Positions 39,024 through 47,805 of a stretch of 64,000 nucleotides of DNA are shown here, in pieces. The translations under genes and the position numbers were made by a program. Numbering within the stretch: position 1 is the stretch's first letter; each line of letters opens with the position of its first letter. This DNA comes from Phreatobacter cathodiphilus (GTDB lineage: Bacteria; Pseudomonadota; Alphaproteobacteria; Rhizobiales; Phreatobacteraceae), in assembly GCF_003008515.1 (NCBI RefSeq), contig NZ_CP027668.1, forward strand, positions 558,001 to 622,000. The letters are read 5' to 3'. Below the pieces are notes generated by a model. It made no database searches. It had not been told where the DNA came from and worked only from the letters and a program-made list of their open reading frames with translations.

Positions 39024-39511
39024 TCGCGCTGCTCAAGTTCGTCCACATCGCGGCCCTCGCGGTGTGGTGCGCCGGGCTGCTGATCCTGCCGCTACTGCTC
39101 ACCGGGTCGCATGTGAGGACGCCGCAGCCCAAGGCGGCGCGGATGCGCATCTTCGCCCACAACGCCTACAATTACTGCGTCAGCCCCGCCGCCGTCGTCG
39201 CCACCGTCGCCGGCGGCAGCCTGATCTTCGCCCGCGAGCTGTTCCAGCCCTGGCTCTTCGCCAAGCTCGGCTTCGTCGGCGCCCTCGTGGTCATCCACGC
39301 CTATCTCGGCCATTGCGTGGTGGAACTCGGCGAGAAGGGGCGCTTCAGTCCGCTCGTCCACCCCTTTCTCGTTCTCGCCGCCGCCTTCGCGGTGATGACG
39401 GCCGTCCTTCTCCTGGTCCTCGCCAAGCCGGTGATCTCACCCGACCTGGTGCCCGACTGGCTGCGCGTGCCGCTGAACCGTCAGCTCCCCTTTCCGACGG
39501 TGCCGAGTTGA
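39020..39511 (+). CDS. CopD/HemJ-like membrane protein
   Basis: 163-residue protein with four membrane helices. LLKFVHIAALAVWCAGLLIL and the later KLGFVGALVVIHAYLGHCV recall HemJ/CopD-type proteins, which bind haem or act in copper import and protoporphyrinogen oxidation; two histidines are placed in helices as in that family. Coupled to ctaG (ATGA), so a role in oxidase assembly (haem or copper delivery) is likely. Its last 31 bases overlap the end of the opposite-strand DUF2231 gene. Confidence 0.78.
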   Translation: MIALLKFVHIAALAVWCAGLLILPLLLTGSHVRTPQPKAARMRIFAHNAYNYCVSPAAVVATVAGGSLIFARELFQPWLFAKLGFVGALVVIHAYLGHCVVELGEKGRFSPLVHPFLVLAAAFAVMTAVLLLVLAKPVISPDLVPDWLRVPLNRQLPFPTVPS

Positions 39512-40002
39512 TAGTCGAAGACGAGTTTGCCGCCATGCCAGCCCGTCAGCCCGGTAAAGGCCAGACACAGGGCCGAGAGCAGGATGCCCCAGGGCAGCAC
39601 CGCCTGCTCGAAGCCGGAGAGGCGCAGGCCGAAATTGGCGCCCATCATCGAGAGCAGCACCACAGCGAGGGTGAAATGGGTCCAGCTCGCAGCGCGGGCC
39701 CGGATGCCCGGCACCATCAGCAGTTCCACCGTTCCCGAGACGCCAGCGGCGAGGCCCATCAGGAAGCCCATGCCGATGGCCCAGAGGCCCGCCCGTGCCC
39801 AGAAGGCGTCGCCGGTCCACCAGTAGAAGAGGTCGGCGCCGAGGGTGCAGACCGTCAGCGCGATCGGGAAGGCAACCAGCATGGCGTGGATCGGGTGGCC
39901 CGCGATGGCGATGCGGGTCTCCTTGTCGTCGAGCGTCTGGGGGGTGTGGAGAGGATCGAGATCGGCGTCCCTCTGCCTGCGCTGGTCATGGGTGCTCGTC
40001 AC
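39481..40002 (-). CDS. DUF2231 membrane protein
   Basis: 173-residue protein of the DUF2231 family: AGHPIHAMLVAFPIAL opens the first helix, with four membrane helices in all and a conserved GWHGGKLVF near the end. Start is GTG at 40002; it begins inside the plus-strand subunit II gene (15-base divergent overlap) and ends inside the CopD-like gene, so it is boxed in antisense to the oxidase operon. Function of the family is unknown; a haem- or redox-related membrane role has been suggested by gene context. Confidence 0.82.
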   Translation of the reverse strand: MTSTHDQRRQRDADLDPLHTPQTLDDKETRIAIAGHPIHAMLVAFPIALTVCTLGADLFYWWTGDAFWARAGLWAIGMGFLMGLAAGVSGTVELLMVPGIRARAASWTHFTLAVVLLSMMGANFGLRLSGFEQAVLPWGILLSALCLAFTGLTGWHGGKLVFDYQLGTVGKGS

Positions 40003-40662
40003 GCTGTCCTCGTCGGTGTCGCTGCGGTTCTGGGCGGCTGCGCGGGCCCGTTGTCGGCCCTCGATCCGGCGGGCCCGGCGGCCGGCGGCATCCTGCAGAT
40101 CTTCCTCGTGCTGATGGCCATCGCCGTTCCGTCGTTCCTCGTCATCATCGGGCTCTTCGCCCTGTCATTCAAAGACGCTCGCGGCCGGCGGGTTCCCGTC
40201 CGCCTGTTCCTGATCGGCGGCGGCCTCGTCTTTCCGCTCGTCGCCCTGAGCTTCGTCACCGTCTACGGCGTGCTGCTGGGCGAGCGGATCACCGCCGCCG
40301 GCGTGACCCCGGCTTTGAGGGTGGAGGCACGGGCGCAGCAATGGCGATGGCACTTCACCCGCGACACGGCGGCTGGTCCCGTCACCCGCGCCGACATCCT
40401 GGACATTCCCGCCGGACAGCCCGTGGAGGTGATGATCTCGAGCGCCGACGTCATCCACAGTTTCTGGGTGCCCCGCCTCGGCGGCAAGATGGACGCCGTT
40501 CCAGGCTCGCGGAACCGGATGATCCTGCGCGCCGACACCCCCGGAACCTATCGCGGCGTCTGCGCCGAATTCTGCGGCACCGGCCACACCGCCATGGGCT
40601 TCTCCGTCGAGGCCCACGACCCCGCGGCCTGGGCCGCCCTCACCGCCGGACGGACGCCATGA
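39988..40662 (+). CDS. coxB: Cytochrome c oxidase subunit II (CuA)
   Basis: 224-residue subunit II, probably a lipoprotein (lipobox VLGGC, Cys18). Two membrane helices follow, then the cupredoxin domain with the CuA site: His in VIHSFWVPRLGG and CAEFCGTGHTAM (C-x3-C-x3-H-x2-M). It lacks a fused cytochrome c domain, so it takes electrons from a separate cytochrome. Stop overlaps the fused subunit I-III gene by four bases. Confidence 0.92.
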   Translation: MGARHAVLVGVAAVLGGCAGPLSALDPAGPAAGGILQIFLVLMAIAVPSFLVIIGLFALSFKDARGRRVPVRLFLIGGGLVFPLVALSFVTVYGVLLGERITAAGVTPALRVEARAQQWRWHFTRDTAAGPVTRADILDIPAGQPVEVMISSADVIHSFWVPRLGGKMDAVPGSRNRMILRADTPGTYRGVCAEFCGTGHTAMGFSVEAHDPAAWAALTAGRTP

Positions 40663-43163
40663 ACGCGCTGCACCGCCACCAGGCGCTCGACGCCGTCTGG
40701 AGAACGCCGCCGGGCCTGCGCGGCGTCCTCGTCAGCGTCAACCACAGCGATCTCGGCAAGCGGTTCATGATCGCCGCCTTCGCCTATTTCGCCATCGGCG
40801 GCGTCCTCGCCATGATGATCCGGGCGCAGCTCTCTTCGCCGCGATCCGCCTTCGTCGGCGCCGAGATCTTCAATCAGCTGTTCACGATGCACGGCAGCCT
40901 GATGATGTTCATGTTCGCCATTCCCTTCTTCGAGGGACTGGCGCTCTACATGCTGCCGAAGATGGTGGGGGCACGCGATCTCGCCTTTCCCCGCCTCTCG
41001 GCCTTCGGCTGGTGGTGCTATCTCTTCGGCGGTTTCATCCTGCTGACCGCCATGGTGCTGGGCCTCGCCCCCGACGGTGGCTGGTTCATGTACACGCCGC
41101 TCGCCTCGCGCGCCTTCACGCCCGGCATCAATGCCGACGTCTGGCTGCTCGGCATCACCTTCGTCGAGATCTCCGCCGTCTGCGCCTCCGTCGAGCTCAC
41201 CGTCAGCATCCTCAAGATGCGGGCCGACGGCATGCGCCTGTCGCGGATGCCCATCTTCGCCTGGTACATCCTGGTCACGGCGCTGATGATGGTGGTCGGC
41301 TTCCCGCCGCTCATCCTCGCCTCGACCCTGCTGGAGCTCGAGCGCGCCTTCGGCTGGCCCTTCTTCGACGTCGCCAAAGGCGGCCATCCCCTGCTCTGGC
41401 AGCACCTGTTCTGGCTCTTCGGCCACCCCGAGGTCTACATCATCTTCCTGCCCGGTGCCGGGGTCATCTCCATGGTGTTGCCGGTCATGGCCCGCCATCC
41501 GCTGATCGGTTACGGCTGGATCGTGGGGTCCATCCTCGTCCTCGGGTTCTTCAGCTTCGGCCTGTGGGTGCACCACATGTTCGCCACCGGCATCCCGCAT
41601 CTGGCGCTGGCCTTCTTCTCCGCCGCCTCCACCCTGGTCGCGGTGCCCACCGTGGTGCAGATCTTCGCCTGGCTCGCCACGCTCTGGGCCGGCCGGCCGG
41701 TCCTGCGCCTGCCGATGCTCTACATCGGCGGCTTCTTCGTCGTCTTCCTGATCGGCGGCCTCACCGGCGTCATGCTCGCGATCGTGCCCTTCAACTGGCA
41801 GGTCCACGACACCGCCTTCGTCACCGCCCATCTCCATTATGTGCTCATCGGCGGCTTCGTCTTCCCGATGATGGCGGGGATTTACTACTGGCTGCCGCGA
41901 ATCACCGGTCGGGTGACCAATCCCTCCCTGGGTGCCCTCGCATTCTGCCTCGTCTTCGCCGGCTTCAACGTCACCTTCCTCGTCATGCATCTGACGGGCC
42001 TCATGGGCATGCCGCGGCGGGTGTTCACCTACGATTCCGGCCTCGGCTGGGACATCCCCAACTTCATCTCCTCGCTCGGCAGCTTCGTCATGGCCTTCGG
42101 CTTCGCCGTCGCGCTCATCGACATCGCCCTCGCGGTCAGGTTCGGGCGCCGGGCGCCGCGCAATCCCTGGAAGGCGGAGACGCTGGAATGGGCCATGCCG
42201 AGCCCGGTACCCTCCTACAATTTCGCCAGCCTCCCGACGGTCACCGGCCGCCGGCCGCTCGAGGACGACCCCGGTCTCGCCCACCGCCTCGCGGCGGGGG
42301 AGGGGCATCTGCCCACGCCCCGAGACGGCCTGCGCGAGACGCTCGGCGTCGACATGCTGACCGGCCGGGTCACCGAGATCGTCATTCTGCCCGGCAATTC
42401 GCCCCTGCCCATCGTCACCGCGCTCGCCGTCGGCAGCTTCTTCCTCGCCATGCTCTTCGGGCTCTACTGGCTGACGCCCGTATCCGTCCTTGCCGTCGTG
42501 GTGCTGGTCTGGCTCTGGGCGGCGGCCATCGGCGCGCGGCGCGACGTCGGCCCGCTGGACACCGGCGGCGGCGCCGTCGTTCCGCCGCATCACGAGGCGG
42601 CCGAGGCGCCGGGCTGGTGGGGCAGCGTCTTCACACTCGTCGCCGATGCCAGCTTCTTCATGTCGCTCATCTTCGGTTATGCCTTCCTCGCGACGGTCGC
42701 CCCGGGCTGGCCGCCGCCGCGCCTCTTCACCCCGTCGATCGCACCGATCCTCCTGGCCGTGGCGGCCCTTCTTCTCGCTCTCGCTGCCGGACGCCACGCG
42801 CTCCGCACCGTGATGGCCGGCCGGAGTGCCCCCGCGGCCTGGAGTGCGGGCCTGGCGGCGGGAGCGACCGCCCTCGCCCTCGCCGGCCTCCTCACTGCGG
42901 GCTGGTGCGGCGGCCTCTCGGCGGGGTCCCACGCCTATGACGCGGTGACCTGGGTGCTCGTCGCCTATGCCGCCGTCCATCTCGCCGTCGCCGGGCTGAT
43001 GCTCGCCTTCGTCGCCCGGCGCCTCGTCGGCGGCTGGGGTTCCGCGCTGCGCAGCCTCGAGATCAGGGTCGCCTTGATGTGGAGCGCCTATGCCGCCTTC
43101 GCGACGGTCGCGGTGATCGTCGCCGTCGCAGGTCCGGGAGGCTCGTCATGGCGCTGGTGGTGA
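40659..43163 (+). CDS. Cytochrome c oxidase, fused subunits I and III
   Basis: 834-residue protein, a natural CoxA-CoxC fusion. Residues about 1-560 are subunit I with the haem/CuB core: His in FTMHGSLMMF, FGHPEVYIIFLPGAG (CuB His and cross-linked Tyr, D-pathway Glu), HHMF, and HDTAFVTAHLHYVLIG carrying the haem a and a3 ligands. Residues about 600-834 form a shortened subunit III with five helices, starting AEAPGWWGSVFTLV. The start ATG 40659 overlaps the coxB stop (ATGA). Such fusions occur in caa3-like and alternative aa3 (CoxMNOP-like) oxidases. Confidence 0.92.
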   Translation: MNALHRHQALDAVWRTPPGLRGVLVSVNHSDLGKRFMIAAFAYFAIGGVLAMMIRAQLSSPRSAFVGAEIFNQLFTMHGSLMMFMFAIPFFEGLALYMLPKMVGARDLAFPRLSAFGWWCYLFGGFILLTAMVLGLAPDGGWFMYTPLASRAFTPGINADVWLLGITFVEISAVCASVELTVSILKMRADGMRLSRMPIFAWYILVTALMMVVGFPPLILASTLLELERAFGWPFFDVAKGGHPLLWQHLFWLFGHPEVYIIFLPGAGVISMVLPVMARHPLIGYGWIVGSILVLGFFSFGLWVHHMFATGIPHLALAFFSAASTLVAVPTVVQIFAWLATLWAGRPVLRLPMLYIGGFFVVFLIGGLTGVMLAIVPFNWQVHDTAFVTAHLHYVLIGGFVFPMMAGIYYWLPRITGRVTNPSLGALAFCLVFAGFNVTFLVMHLTGLMGMPRRVFTYDSGLGWDIPNFISSLGSFVMAFGFAVALIDIALAVRFGRRAPRNPWKAETLEWAMPSPVPSYNFASLPTVTGRRPLEDDPGLAHRLAAGEGHLPTPRDGLRETLGVDMLTGRVTEIVILPGNSPLPIVTALAVGSFFLAMLFGLYWLTPVSVLAVVVLVWLWAAAIGARRDVGPLDTGGGAVVPPHHEAAEAPGWWGSVFTLVADASFFMSLIFGYAFLATVAPGWPPPRLFTPSIAPILLAVAALLLALAAGRHALRTVMAGRSAPAAWSAGLAAGATALALAGLLTAGWCGGLSAGSHAYDAVTWVLVAYAAVHLAVAGLMLAFVARRLVGGWGSALRSLEIRVALMWSAYAAFATVAVIVAVAGPGGSSWRWW

Positions 43164-43471
43164 AGGTTCTCGCAGGACTTCTCCTCTGGGGAGCCGGCTT
43201 CTCCATCCTCTACGCGCTGCATGGCCTCGGCTGCGGCCTCGGCTGGACCGACCTGCGCATCGGCCCGCTGAACCTCCTTCAGGCGGTCCTGATCGGCACC
43301 TGGATGGCGTTGCTGGCGATGGCCACGGCCTGGGCCTGGTTCCTCTGGCGGAGCGGCGGGCCGGCCGAGTCGGCGTTCCTGCGGACGGTCGGGCTGGTAT
43401 CGGCGCTGACCGGCCTCGGCGGGCTCTTCTTCACCGGCGCACCGGTGCTGCTCCCCGCCCATTGCCTCTAG
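43148..43471 (+). CDS. Small three-helix membrane protein of the oxidase locus
   Basis: 107-residue protein with three predicted membrane helices and a conserved LHGLGCGLGW stretch in the first loop. It starts inside the last 16 bases of the fused oxidase gene, so it is translated with it. It could be a small oxidase subunit or an assembly factor; I do not recognise a named family. Confidence 0.75.
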   Translation: MALVVKVLAGLLLWGAGFSILYALHGLGCGLGWTDLRIGPLNLLQAVLIGTWMALLAMATAWAWFLWRSGGPAESAFLRTVGLVSALTGLGGLFFTGAPVLLPAHCL

Positions 43472-43476
43472 AGCCG

Positions 43477-43501
43477 CGGCGGCGCGTTCAGTGCGCCGCC
43501 G
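43477..43501. terminator. Shared hairpin between convergent operons
   Basis: 9-bp perfect stem (CGGCGGCGC / GCGCCGCCG) with a 7-base loop. It lies between the plus-strand oxidase operon and the minus-strand dehydrogenase operon and spans the stop codon of the latter. No T-run on either side. Confidence 0.45.
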
Positions 43502-44711
43502 TCTCCTTCAGCGTCTGGCGCAGGCTCCGCACGGTGTCCTCGGTCACCGGAGGGGCGTCGTTGCCCCAGCTCGCGCGCACATAGCTCGCCACGGCGGCGA
43601 TCTGCGCGTCCGTCAGTTTCCACGCGTAGGACGGCATGCTGAGCGGGGTCGGGCGGGCCTGGGTCGGCACCGAGCGCGCGCCTTCCAGCAGGATGCGGAT
43701 CACCGTGGTGGGATTGGGATCGCGCACCTTGTTCGAGCCGGCGAGCGGGCCGAAGAAACGCGGCACGCCCGTTCCGTCCGCCCTGTGGCAGGCGCTGCAA
43801 TTGTCCGCATAGATGGCCCGACCTGCCGTCATCACGCTCTCGGCGGGCTTCGTCGCCGCGCTGCGGGCGGGGCTGTCGAGGCTGCGCAGATAGACCGCCA
43901 TGGCCTTGAGGTCGGCCTCGGTCATGAGCTGCGTCGAATATTCGATCACCTCGGACATGATGGAGACGGCGGCCGTGTGGGCGTTGCGGCCGGTCTTCAG
44001 GTATTCGACGATCTCGGCATCCGACCAGTGGGCGATGCCGCCGTTGCGCCCGGCGCGGATGTCGGGCGCCGCCCAGTTGTCGAGCTCGCCGCCCTGGAGA
44101 TGGCGGCTCCTGCGGTCGGCGCCGACGAGGTTCTTGTCCGTGTGGCAGGCGCCGCAATGGCCGGGGCCCTCGACGAGATAGGCGCCGCGATTCCATTCCG
44201 GGGAGCGCGCCGGGTCGGGCTGGTACACCCCCGGCGTGAAGTAGAGCAGGTTCCAGCCGGCCATCAGCCGCCGCCACGACAGAGGGAAGGGCAGCGAATT
44301 GGGCGGCGACTCCTTTTCGACCCGCGGCAGCGCGGCGAGATAGTCGTAGACAGCGTCCACGTCCTGCCGCGGCATCTTCGTGAAGTGCGGATAGGGAAAG
44401 GCGGGGTAGAGGCGCTGTCCGTCCCGCCTGATACCCTGATGGACCGCCCGCCAGAAGTCGTCCTTGGTCCAGCGCCCGATGCCGCTGCGCTCCGCGAAGG
44501 TGATGTTCGGCGCGTGGATCGTGCCGAAGGGCGTCGGCATGGGCCGACCGCCCGAATAGGGCGCCTCTCCGGGTACGGTGTGGCAGCCCTGGCAGTTGCC
44601 GGTGGCGGCGATGTAGCGCCCGCGCTCAACCTGCGAATAGCTGGTCGTCTGGGCGAGGCCGGCGGTGGACAGCGCCGCGAGGGCGGCCGTGGCGAGGAAG
44701 AGCGATCTCAT
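43488..44711 (-). CDS. Triheme membrane-associated cytochrome c of a GMC dehydrogenase
   Basis: 407-residue exported cytochrome. Signal peptide ending STAGLAQT, then three class I cytochrome domains with haem sites CQGCH, CGACH and CSACH. This is the layout of the cytochrome subunit of gluconate, sorbitol and alcohol dehydrogenases. It accepts electrons from the flavoprotein encoded directly upstream (4-base overlap) and passes them to ubiquinone or an oxidase. Confidence 0.92.
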   Translation of the reverse strand: MRSLFLATAALAALSTAGLAQTTSYSQVERGRYIAATGNCQGCHTVPGEAPYSGGRPMPTPFGTIHAPNITFAERSGIGRWTKDDFWRAVHQGIRRDGQRLYPAFPYPHFTKMPRQDVDAVYDYLAALPRVEKESPPNSLPFPLSWRRLMAGWNLLYFTPGVYQPDPARSPEWNRGAYLVEGPGHCGACHTDKNLVGADRRSRHLQGGELDNWAAPDIRAGRNGGIAHWSDAEIVEYLKTGRNAHTAAVSIMSEVIEYSTQLMTEADLKAMAVYLRSLDSPARSAATKPAESVMTAGRAIYADNCSACHRADGTGVPRFFGPLAGSNKVRDPNPTTVIRILLEGARSVPTQARPTPLSMPSYAWKLTDAQIAAVASYVRASWGNDAPPVTEDTVRSLRQTLKETAAH

Positions 44712-46465
44712 GCCTGCACCAAGGGGCCGGGGTTGCGCAGGTACTGGCTGCGAATGGCAGCGGCGGCCCAGAAGGTGAGCGCCGCGACCGTCGCCGTCGG
44801 ATTGTAGCCGGCGTTCTGCGGGAACACGCCGGCGCCCATGACGAAGAGGTTCGGCACGTCCCAGCTCTGCAGGTAGCGATTGACGACGCTGTTGGCCGGC
44901 GTCGTTCCCATGATCGTGCCGCCGGTGTTGTGGGTCGTCTGGTAGGGCATGGAATCGTAGGGACCGTCGCGCAGCACGACCTTGACCTCGCGTCCTCCCA
45001 TGAGCCGTGCGATGTCCGTCGCCCGCGCCGAGAGAAAGCGCGCCATGGCCCGGTCGTTGGGCGTGAAGTCGTAGGTCATGCGCAGCAGCGGCTGGCCATA
45101 GGCGTCCTTGTAGGTGGGATCGAGGTCGAGGGCGTTGGTGGCGTAGGCCATGGAGGCGCCGTGGGCGCCGACCGTGGTGGAGGTGAGGAAGTTGTCGGCC
45201 ACCGCCGCCTTCCACTGCGAGCCCCAGGTGGGGGTGCCCTCGGGCGTCCTGTGGGTCTCGATGGGACGCGCGTTGGTCGTCCAGTTGGCGATGTAGCCGC
45301 CGCCGATGAAGCCGAGCCCGGTATGGTCGAAATTGTCGCCGTTGTACTCGTCCACCGCGGCGCCCAGCGCGCCGGCGCCGACGAAGCCGTTGGTGAACTT
45401 GTCGTCGTAGAAGACCTGGGCGGCCGCCATGACCTGGTAGCAGTAGTTCTTGCCGACCAGCCCTTCGCCGGTGGCGGGGTTGTAGACCTCGCCGATGCCG
45501 GAGAGCATCATCAGCCGCGCGTTGCTCAGCGGATAAGCGCAGAGGATGACCAGCTCGGCCGGCTGTTCGTAGCGGTTCCCGTCCAGGTCGATATGGGTGA
45601 CGCCCGTCGCCCGGCGTCCCGTGTTGTCGCGGGTGATCGACAGCACCTCGTTCTGCACCTTCAGGGTGAAATTCGGCTTGCGCATCAGCACGGGCAGGAT
45701 GGTGGTCTGGGCGCTCGCCTTCGAATAATTGCCGCACCCGTACTTCTCGCAGAACCCGCAATAGCTGCAGGGCGCGAGCTGGGCTCCGAGCGGGTTCACG
45801 TACGGGCGGGTCAGGTTGGCGGAGGGGCCGGGGAAGGGCTTCAGGCCGAGCTGTCGCGCGGCGTGGATGAACTGGTTCTGGGAGAAGGTCATGTGCATCG
45901 GCGGATTGGGATATTCCGCGCTGCGCGGCCCTTCGAACGGGTTCCCGCCCTCGACGATCTCGCCGCGCAGGTTGCCTGCCTTCCCGCCGATGCCGCAGAG
46001 CTTGTCGAACCGGTCGTAGTGCGGCTCCAACTCGTCATAGGTGACGCCGTAGTCCTGCACGGTCATGCCCTCGGGCAGGGCGCCGTAGCGGGCGGTGTTG
46101 TGCGATTGCGCCGCGAAGTCGCTCGGCAGGAAGCGCCAGGTCTGGCCGTTCCAGTGTACGCCGCCGCCTCCGACCCCTTCGCCCGGCAGGAACGAGCCCC
46201 AGCGCCGCATCGGCCGCGCCACCTGGTCCCTGTTGTTGCGGAAGGTCAACGTGTCCCGCGCGTTGCTCTGGAACATCTCCTTGCGCCAGTACCAGCGCAA
46301 CTCGTCGGGCGCCGTCGTCGGCGGGAAATGAGTCGGCGTGTCGCGCCAGGCGCCGCGCTCGATGGCGAGCACCTGAAGCCCGGCATCGGTGAGCTCCTGG
46401 GCCATGATGGCGCCCGTCCAGCCGAAGCCGACGAGCACCACGTCCACGGGCGGCAGCTTTTTCAT
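44708..46465 (-). CDS. GMC-family FAD dehydrogenase (gluconate 2-dehydrogenase-like large subunit)
   Basis: 585-residue flavoprotein. FAD-binding VVLVGFGWTGAIMAQEL at the N-terminus and the C-terminal FVMGAGVFPQNAGYNPTATV are GMC hallmarks, with a catalytic His in TTHNTGG. A cysteine-rich patch (CSYCGFCEKYGCG, about residues 233-245) is typical of the [3Fe-4S]-binding group of membrane-bound gluconate/fructose-type dehydrogenases. Start ATG 46465 with GAGGA upstream. The sugar, sugar acid or alcohol oxidised is unknown. Confidence 0.92.
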   Translation of the reverse strand: MKKLPPVDVVLVGFGWTGAIMAQELTDAGLQVLAIERGAWRDTPTHFPPTTAPDELRWYWRKEMFQSNARDTLTFRNNRDQVARPMRRWGSFLPGEGVGGGGVHWNGQTWRFLPSDFAAQSHNTARYGALPEGMTVQDYGVTYDELEPHYDRFDKLCGIGGKAGNLRGEIVEGGNPFEGPRSAEYPNPPMHMTFSQNQFIHAARQLGLKPFPGPSANLTRPYVNPLGAQLAPCSYCGFCEKYGCGNYSKASAQTTILPVLMRKPNFTLKVQNEVLSITRDNTGRRATGVTHIDLDGNRYEQPAELVILCAYPLSNARLMMLSGIGEVYNPATGEGLVGKNYCYQVMAAAQVFYDDKFTNGFVGAGALGAAVDEYNGDNFDHTGLGFIGGGYIANWTTNARPIETHRTPEGTPTWGSQWKAAVADNFLTSTTVGAHGASMAYATNALDLDPTYKDAYGQPLLRMTYDFTPNDRAMARFLSARATDIARLMGGREVKVVLRDGPYDSMPYQTTHNTGGTIMGTTPANSVVNRYLQSWDVPNLFVMGAGVFPQNAGYNPTATVAALTFWAAAAIRSQYLRNPGPLVQA

Positions 46466-46491
46466 CCGGAATGTCCTCGTCTGCAGGCGCG

Positions 46492-47229
46492 TCAGCGCGG
46501 GGTCCAAGCCGGGCCGCCCTTGAGCCCGACGGGCTCGAGGGTCACACGCTGGCCGTTGTGGTCGAGATAGGGGCGGTAGTCGTAGCGGGCGCCCGGAAAG
46601 CCCACGAGGCGCCAGCCCACCATGTCGCGGTTGCCGCCATAGAGCGGGTCGCAGAAGAAGCCCTCGATGGCGTTCTCGTGAACCAGGCCGAAGAAGGCCT
46701 TGGCGGGCACGCCGTCCGGCAGCTCGAACTCACCCTTTTCCATGGCCGCCAGCACGGAGTCCTGCGTCGCGGCGTCGAGGTCGGCGAAGACGCGGCCGCC
46801 GTGCCGCTCGCGACAGGCGGAATCCAGCGCCGCAATGCCCCGGCGGTAGAAGCCGGCCGGCGGCTCCTCGAACTGATAGCCCTGTTCCGGCGTCGACGGG
46901 CCGAAAGGGCCCTGCATGTACCAGCGCTCGCCGCGCCCGTAGAAACCGGCGAGCTGGTTGTCGATGAAGTCGATGACGCCGGCCTCGCGGGCGCCGGGGC
47001 CGCGGGCATCGCTGGGAATGAGACGCTCGACCATGGCGCTGACACAGCGCCGCTCCTGCGGGGTCAGGAACCTCGCGCCGTCGAAGGGATAGGGAGAATC
47101 GACCCGGCCGGGCGTCCAGGGCACATGACCGCGGATGGTTCGCGCCAGGCCCGGGGTCGCCGCCGCGGCGAGGGTCGCCGGGATGGTGAAGGCGAGAACA
47201 TGCCGTCGTGACCAGTCGCCCGTCGCCAT
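46492..47229 (-). CDS. Gluconate 2-dehydrogenase gamma-subunit-like protein
   Basis: 245-residue small subunit with a Tat-type signal (SRRHVLAFTIPATLAAAATP), expected because the folded flavoprotein partner is carried across with it. FLTPQERRCVSAMVERLIPSD and FFGLVHENAIEGFFCDPLYGGN are family motifs. Start ATG 47229 has AGGAGG six bases upstream. First gene of the operon, 29 bases from a perfect EcfG-type promoter at 47258-47283. Confidence 0.9.
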   Translation of the reverse strand: MATGDWSRRHVLAFTIPATLAAAATPGLARTIRGHVPWTPGRVDSPYPFDGARFLTPQERRCVSAMVERLIPSDARGPGAREAGVIDFIDNQLAGFYGRGERWYMQGPFGPSTPEQGYQFEEPPAGFYRRGIAALDSACRERHGGRVFADLDAATQDSVLAAMEKGEFELPDGVPAKAFFGLVHENAIEGFFCDPLYGGNRDMVGWRLVGFPGARYDYRPYLDHNGQRVTLEPVGLKGGPAWTPR

Positions 47230-47257
47230 TCCATACCTCCTGCATCGACAGGGCGGT

Positions 47258-47283
47258 AACGCGGGGTTCCGAACGGCTGTTCC
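47258..47283 (-). promoter_or_regulatory. EcfG-type promoter for the GMC dehydrogenase operon
   Basis: On the minus strand GGAAC (47283-47279), 17-base spacer, CGTT (47261-47258): a full match to the general-stress sigma factor consensus. The expected start of transcription leaves a leader of about 20 bases holding the AGGAGG site. Confidence 0.6.
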
Positions 47284-47359
47284 TGAAAAGCAGGGGTCCA
47301 TGGTGTCGCAGTGCGGGAAATCTCCTTCGCGCCCGGCGAGTGGAAAAATTTCCCCGATA

Positions 47360-47384
47360 GGAACCCCGGCAGGACGAGTCCGTT
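47360..47384 (+). promoter_or_regulatory. EcfG-type promoter for the 47417 gene
   Basis: GGAAC (47360-47364), 16-base spacer, CGTT (47381-47384); a perfect consensus match 32 bases before the start codon. It faces away from the similar promoter at 47258-47283, giving a divergent pair. Confidence 0.65.
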
Positions 47385-47416
47385 GTCCCCACACTGTCAA
47401 CGGAGGCTCTCCAAGA

Positions 47417-47788
47417 ATGAAGACGATCCTTTCGGCTGCTGCCGCTCTGGCGATCGCCGGCACGGCGGCACTCGCCCAGACCACCGCCCCTGGTACCACC
47501 CCGCCGGCTGCCCCGACCACGACCCCGTCGGCCCCGGCTCCCGGCGCCGGCACACCCTCCGCCCCGGCTGCGACCACGACGGCCCGCGCCGTCAACGCCG
47601 CTCCGCTGGAGAACGGCGCCAACAGCTTCACCGAAGGCCAGGCGAGCGAGCGCTTCCGCGAGGCGGGCATCACCGGCGTGACCGGCCTCGCCAAGGACGA
47701 CAACGGGGTCTGGCGCGGTCGCGGCCAGTACCAGGGCCGCTCCGTCGAGATCGGCCTCGACTACCGCGGCAACATCCAGGCCCGATAA
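47417..47788 (+). CDS. Exported PepSY-like small protein
   Basis: 123-residue secreted protein. Signal peptide ends near TAALAQ; a Thr/Pro/Ala-rich low-complexity stretch (about residues 22-55) links to a C-terminal domain of about 60 residues whose GVTGLAKDDNGVWRGRG and VEIGLDYRGNI recall PepSY-type repeats. Start ATG 47417 with GGAGG upstream. Expression is likely under the EcfG-type promoter just before it. Function unknown. Confidence 0.78.
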   Translation: MKTILSAAAALAIAGTAALAQTTAPGTTPPAAPTTTPSAPAPGAGTPSAPAATTTARAVNAAPLENGANSFTEGQASERFREAGITGVTGLAKDDNGVWRGRGQYQGRSVEIGLDYRGNIQAR

Positions 47789-47805
47789 CAGGAAAGATCA
47801 ATCAC

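Noticed and set aside
40548-42980. An 810-codon minus-strand frame over the oxidase gene
   Set aside because: Glu/Gly/Asp/His/Arg-rich mirror of a membrane protein with all haem ligands.
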